From assembly GCF_051851475.1 (NCBI RefSeq), contig NZ_JBPUSJ010000007.1:1-64000 (forward strand): a stretch of DNA of 64,000 nucleotides, read 5' to 3'. The stretch's first letter is position 1, and each line of letters begins with the position of its first letter. Source of the stretch: Carboxylicivirga taeanensis. Lineage in GTDB: Bacteria; Bacteroidota; Bacteroidia; Bacteroidales; Marinilabiliaceae. A program made the translations under genes and the position numbers. Below, one piece after another: positions 60,596 through 64,000 of this stretch. The notes below the pieces were generated by a model. It was not told where the DNA came from and did not search any database. It was given only the letters and a program-made list of their open reading frames with translations.

Positions 60596-62051
60596 TTTTA
60601 TATATAGCTTTTATATTAAGGTGTTGACGCAGGTGATTCGCCAGGCGATCATATTCCTGTTCTTTAAATTCATGATATGAAAATGCGTTTCCAGCAGCAG
60701 AAGTAAAACTGGCCACAAGGCTGTCAATAACTACCTGATTATCGAGTATGCCGTGCATATAAGTCCCCCAACATTTATCATCCAGATAAATACCATCAGA
60801 ATGGCCATCTTGAGTTTTAACCAGGGGCACAACCGCATTTCTGGCAGTGCTTTGCCCCATATGAATTTCATATCCCAGGCAAGGCAGCTTCTCATCTAAA
60901 AAAGTAAACTGCTGTTGAACGGTTTTCTTCTCGGCTGTAATCACGGTTTCCATCGGCAATAAGCCAATACCTTCAATGGAGGAAGTGTGGCCTTCTATAT
61001 TCTCAGGATCCTTAATCTGTTCACCCATCATCTGGTAGCCACCACAAATGCCGATAATTGCTTTTCCATCATTACGCATTTGTCTCAACAGCTTGGGAAT
61101 GCCTTTTTCTTTTATAAACTGTAAATCTTTGATGGTACTTTTCGAACCCGGCAAAATTACAATGTCCGCCTTTTCAATTTGCCCCGGATCGGATGAATAG
61201 TAGACATGCACGCGCTCATCAAACTGCAGGGCATTAAAATCGGTGAAGTTGGACATCTGTGGCAACCTCACTACTGCCACATTAACTTTTCCTTCAAGGG
61301 CTGTTTTATTGCGCGTTTCGAGCACTACGGAGTCTTCATCCTCTATGTAAATATCTTTCAGGTAAGGAACCACGCCAACAACCGGAATTCCTGTCAATTC
61401 TTCAATAATTTGCCGCCCTTCATCGAATAAACGCACATCGCCGCGAAACTTATTGATAATAATCCCTTTAATCAGCTTGCGTTCTGCTTCATCCAAAAGC
61501 ATTACCGAACCATACACACTACCAAACACGCCACCTCGCTCTATATCGGCCACCAAATACACATCGGCACCGGTTCGCAAGGCCATACGCATGTTAACAA
61601 TATCCCGTTTTTTAAGATTAAGCTCCGAAATTGAGCCAGCTCCTTCCATTACAACAGGCGTATAACGACTTGCCAGGCGCTCAAAAGCGGCGTAGGCCTC
61701 ATCAAAAAGCCGGGCATTATCCTCTTTGCGAAAATATTCGTAAGCCGAGCGGTTACCTATCGGTTTCCCATTTAGTATCACCTGCGACATCATTTCACCA
61801 CTGGGCTTTAGCAACACCGGGTTCATATCCACATGGCAGGGAATTCCACAAGCCTCGGCCTGAACAGCCTGGGCGCGACCTATTTCGAACCCTTCGTGAG
61901 TAGCATAGCTGTTTAATGACATATTTTGAGCCTTAAAAGGCGCCGGTGCGTAACCATCCTGTTTTAAAATACGACAAAAGCCAGCATTTAAGATACTTTT
62001 GCCTGCATCGGAACAGGTACCAACAAACATTATCGGCTTCAGCTGTTTCAT
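60573..62051 (-). CDS. cobQ: Adenosylcobyric acid synthase, glutamine-hydrolysing
   Basis: Amidates adenosyl-cobyrinic acid a,c-diamide at four side chains. 492 residues: P-loop-like GTCSDAGKS near residue 10, MEGAGSISELN near 120, and a class I glutaminase domain with nucleophile Cys in GICGGYQMMG near 325 and His in TYMHGILDN near 445. Start ATG 62051; the frame further up begins with GTG and spans the -7 box at 62074-62081. First gene of the operon. Confidence 0.95.
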   Translation of the reverse strand: MKQLKPIMFVGTCSDAGKSILNAGFCRILKQDGYAPAPFKAQNMSLNSYATHEGFEIGRAQAVQAEACGIPCHVDMNPVLLKPSGEMMSQVILNGKPIGNRSAYEYFRKEDNARLFDEAYAAFERLASRYTPVVMEGAGSISELNLKKRDIVNMRMALRTGADVYLVADIERGGVFGSVYGSVMLLDEAERKLIKGIIINKFRGDVRLFDEGRQIIEELTGIPVVGVVPYLKDIYIEDEDSVVLETRNKTALEGKVNVAVVRLPQMSNFTDFNALQFDERVHVYYSSDPGQIEKADIVILPGSKSTIKDLQFIKEKGIPKLLRQMRNDGKAIIGICGGYQMMGEQIKDPENIEGHTSSIEGIGLLPMETVITAEKKTVQQQFTFLDEKLPCLGYEIHMGQSTARNAVVPLVKTQDGHSDGIYLDDKCWGTYMHGILDNQVVIDSLVASFTSAAGNAFSYHEFKEQEYDRLANHLRQHLNIKAIYKNAGIAAQ

Positions 62052-62073
62052 AAGAGAGGGGTAAAAATTTGGC

Positions 62074-62081
62074 CAAAGATA
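62074..62081 (-). promoter_or_regulatory. -7 box of the cobalamin operon
   Basis: TATCTTTG on the minus strand, 22 bp before the cobQ ATG. The short leader leaves no room for a cobalamin riboswitch. Confidence 0.55.
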
Positions 62082-62208
62082 GCAATTAATGAAAAGGAGG
62101 ACTGCTATTGGTTCAGCTAATATTTGATTTTTGAACACCGTATGTCATTTGTCAAAATGGCAATAAGATGTATTTTTATGGCCATTCTAATCCCTCTTAC
62201 TTGAAACT

Positions 62209-63192
62209 ATGACTGAATCTAACCAGCCAGTTGAGCCCGAATTCATCACTTGTAAAAACTGTGATCACCAGTTTAATGGTAAATTTTGTTCCAACTGCGG
62301 ACAATCGGTTAAAGAGCTGGAACGCCCCATCCGTTTTATGATTGCCGACTTTATGGGAACCATCATCACCTTCGACACACGATTGATGAAAACCCTGGTG
62401 ACCATCCTCTTTAAACCCGGTCGTCTAACGCTTGATTTTTTAGAAGGTAAACGCGCACGCTACATGCCTCCGTTTCGCTTTTACCTGTTTATTAGCTTCG
62501 TAATGTTTTTGCTCATGTCTGTTGTAACCAATAACTCCATTAGCAGCAACTACCACCAGGCAAAAAACACTCTGGAAACGGGAGGGAAAGAACTAGCCGC
62601 TCTTGTTGACTCCGTTAACACCAGTAACGACTCAATATACGTGGCTACAAGGGCTAAACTAAAGGCAGAACTGGATAGCACTGAGCTGGATTCAACCGAT
62701 ATAGACCAACTGGATAAACTGGTAGACAATTTCAAAAACACCCTGGAGAATGACCAATCTAAGTATGCCAAAACCTCAAAAATGATCAAAGACTATCCGG
62801 AACTGTACATCAATAAACTGTATCAGTTTACCTCATGGTCCCTGTTTCTTTTTATGCCCATTTTTGCCTTTTTTTTATGGATTAGCTTTTTCAGAACCCG
62901 AAAACTCTACATTGGGCACCTGATTTTTTCCTTAAACATTCATTCTTTTATTTTTACGATAACAGTCATTGTAATTGCCGTCAACCTTATTTTTAAGAAC
63001 CAGTCTGTGAGCTGGATAGGATACCTTTATCTTTTAGTACCGGCCTACCAGATTATTGGCGCGAAAAAGCTCTACCACCGAAAATGGCTCAACACCTTCT
63101 TTAAAATGACACTGGTTTGGATGATGTATAGCTTTGTTTGGCTGGTGGGACTCATTGCTCTGGTAGCACTTACCTTCTGGGGACTGGTCTAG
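62209..63192 (+). CDS. DUF3667 membrane protein with N-terminal zinc ribbon
   Basis: 327 residues. Zinc ribbon Cys at 15, 18, 27, 30 (CKNC and CSNC), then FKPGRLTLDFLEGKRARYMPPFRFYLF near 75-105 and about five membrane helices, with a Ser/Thr/Asp-rich extracytoplasmic loop (about 125-190) between helices one and two. Family function unknown. Divergent from the cobalamin operon. Confidence 0.88.
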   Translation: MTESNQPVEPEFITCKNCDHQFNGKFCSNCGQSVKELERPIRFMIADFMGTIITFDTRLMKTLVTILFKPGRLTLDFLEGKRARYMPPFRFYLFISFVMFLLMSVVTNNSISSNYHQAKNTLETGGKELAALVDSVNTSNDSIYVATRAKLKAELDSTELDSTDIDQLDKLVDNFKNTLENDQSKYAKTSKMIKDYPELYINKLYQFTSWSLFLFMPIFAFFLWISFFRTRKLYIGHLIFSLNIHSFIFTITVIVIAVNLIFKNQSVSWIGYLYLLVPAYQIIGAKKLYHRKWLNTFFKMTLVWMMYSFVWLVGLIALVALTFWGLV

Positions 63193-63256
63193 GCAGAAAA
63201 ACAGCACAATGATAAGTCCCGGTAAAACGATATGAAATGACTTTAAGCTATTTTTC

Positions 63257-63264
63257 TATCTTTG
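63257..63264 (+). promoter_or_regulatory. -7 box of the DUF3109 gene
   Basis: TATCTTTG followed by CACC, 27 bp before the ATG; weak -33. Confidence 0.55.
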
Positions 63265-63290
63265 CACCACTTTAATTTTAAAATGGCGCG

Positions 63291-63875
63291 ATGATTCAGA
63301 TTGATGATAAGATAATTAGCACAGATATTTTTGAGAAGCGATTTGTTTGTAACCTTGATAAATGCAAGGGGGAGTGTTGTGTAGAAGGAGAATCTGGCGC
63401 ACCACTTGAAGAGGAGGAAACAGCCATTCTTGAAGACATTTATCCGCTTATAAAGCCTTATCTCCTGCCAAAGGCCATTGAAGAAATTGAAAAACAAGGC
63501 AAGTGGATTGTTGATTCGGACGGCGATAAAGTCACCCCAATTATCAATGGCCGAGAATGCGTGTATACGTATTTTGATGATAAAGGCATTTGCAAGTGCG
63601 CCATTGATAAGGCCTATCAGGATGGGCTTATCGATTTTAAAAAGCCTGTTTCTTGCCACCTCTACCCTATCAGGGTAACCAAATACCCCGATTTTGAAGG
63701 CCTTAACTACCACACCTGGCCTATCTGCCATCCTGCTCGTGAGTTAGGGAGTCACCTGGGAGTTCCTGTGTATAAATTCCTTAAAGAACCCATCATCCGT
63801 AAATATGGTGAAGCTTTCTATGAGGAAATGGAAGATGTTGAGGAAACTCTTCGGAAACAAGGGATGCTGAAGTAG
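63291..63875 (+). CDS. DUF3109 cysteine-rich protein
   Basis: 194 residues, cytoplasmic. Cys at 20, 25, 29, 30 (CKGECC), then GREC, CKCAID, SCHLYPIR and CHPA: an arrangement like YkgJ-type metal or Fe-S cluster proteins. The family is widespread in Bacteroidota without known function. Confidence 0.88.
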   Translation: MIQIDDKIISTDIFEKRFVCNLDKCKGECCVEGESGAPLEEEETAILEDIYPLIKPYLLPKAIEEIEKQGKWIVDSDGDKVTPIINGRECVYTYFDDKGICKCAIDKAYQDGLIDFKKPVSCHLYPIRVTKYPDFEGLNYHTWPICHPARELGSHLGVPVYKFLKEPIIRKYGEAFYEEMEDVEETLRKQGMLK

Positions 63876-63881
63876 CCTGCT

Positions 63882-63904
63882 CACAAAACAACTACCGTTT
63901 TGTG
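63882..63904. terminator. Possible terminator hairpin between converging genes
   Basis: CACAAAAC - N7 - GTTTTGTG directly after the DUF3109 stop; only weak T-run. Confidence 0.35.
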
Positions 63905-63941
63905 TAACTCATCTGCTACTGCAGGGCAACCATCAGGCTAA

Positions 63942-64000
63942 TCACTTGCGTTCATCAGCCAGATAATCTGCGTACGAATGAAGAAAACGGAACACCATTT
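63942..64000 (-). CDS. Possible C-terminal end of a minus-strand gene
   Basis: Reading the minus strand from the window edge, one frame ends FRFLHSYADYLADERK before a TGA at 63942-63944. It reads like a protein tail, but 19 codons cannot identify a family. Confidence 0.3.
   Translation of the reverse strand, partial: MVFRFLHSYADYLADERK

Noticed and set aside
62052..62208. Cobalamin riboswitch in front of cobQ
   Set aside because: The -7 box is only 22 bp from the ATG, and no B12-box or pseudoknot-like pattern is seen in the 157-bp gap.

Overview
The window looks like chromosomal DNA of a member of the Bacteroidota, probably a Bacteroidales/Marinilabiliales-type or related marine lineage; the rank below phylum is inference. 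Support comes from gene families typical of the phylum (HYC_CC_PP protein, DUF2851, DUF3109, DUF3667, DUF2490, type III glutamine synthetase, a PorE-like OmpA lipoprotein, a long-form PyrF) and from many TAnnTTTG boxes (the Bacteroidota -7 element) just upstream of genes, often 19 bp or so after a TTTG-like -33 element. No phage, IS element or CRISPR array was seen.

Layout. 1-7213: a minus-strand heavy-metal efflux operon (HYC_CC_PP protein, CusA-like RND pump, TolC-like channel, CusB-like adaptor cut by the window edge). 7396-9372: PorE-like lipoprotein. 9397-10885: two membrane proteins. 11054-14305: purM, prfA, pyrF. 14422-20880: DUF2851 protein, K+ channel, lipoprotein, rpsO-pnp, small membrane protein. 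20890-26844: prolyl oligopeptidase, an abundant-looking TPR/OmpA-like lipoprotein, a SpoU methyltransferase and sucC. 26931-29555: arginine deiminase and an FAD oxidoreductase. 29658-34647: DUF2490 protein, then cytochrome b, Rieske protein and an octaheme-cytochrome/TPR fusion, which look like a quinol-oxidising bc-type complex. 34875-43875: M16 peptidase, ElbB, glutamine synthetase III, M20 dipeptidase, YebC and a small basic protein.

43885-54105 is the most distinctive region: a one-directional curli (functional amyloid) locus. Read on the minus strand it runs sensor kinase, sigma-54-type response regulator, terminator, a 334-bp regulatory region with a 7+7 bp palindrome and a sigma-54-like promoter, then three curlin-repeat proteins, CsgE, CsgF, a CsgG fused to a C-terminal beta-barrel-like domain, and a carboxypeptidase-regulatory/beta-propeller lipoprotein. 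An intrinsic terminator lies between the main curlin gene and the rest, which would let fibre subunits be made in excess over the export machine. Control by a sigma-54 two-component system replaces the CsgD logic known from enterobacteria.

54239-56651 is an M16 peptidase, O-methyltransferase, flavodoxin operon. 56829-57085 carries two identical tRNA-Phe genes. A 418-bp non-coding stretch follows with five helically phased 11-bp repeats and a 14-bp inverted repeat. 57541-62051 is a late cobalamin operon (cobQ, cobD-like aminotransferase, cbiB, cobT). The window ends with DUF3667 and DUF3109 proteins and the possible tail of a minus-strand gene.
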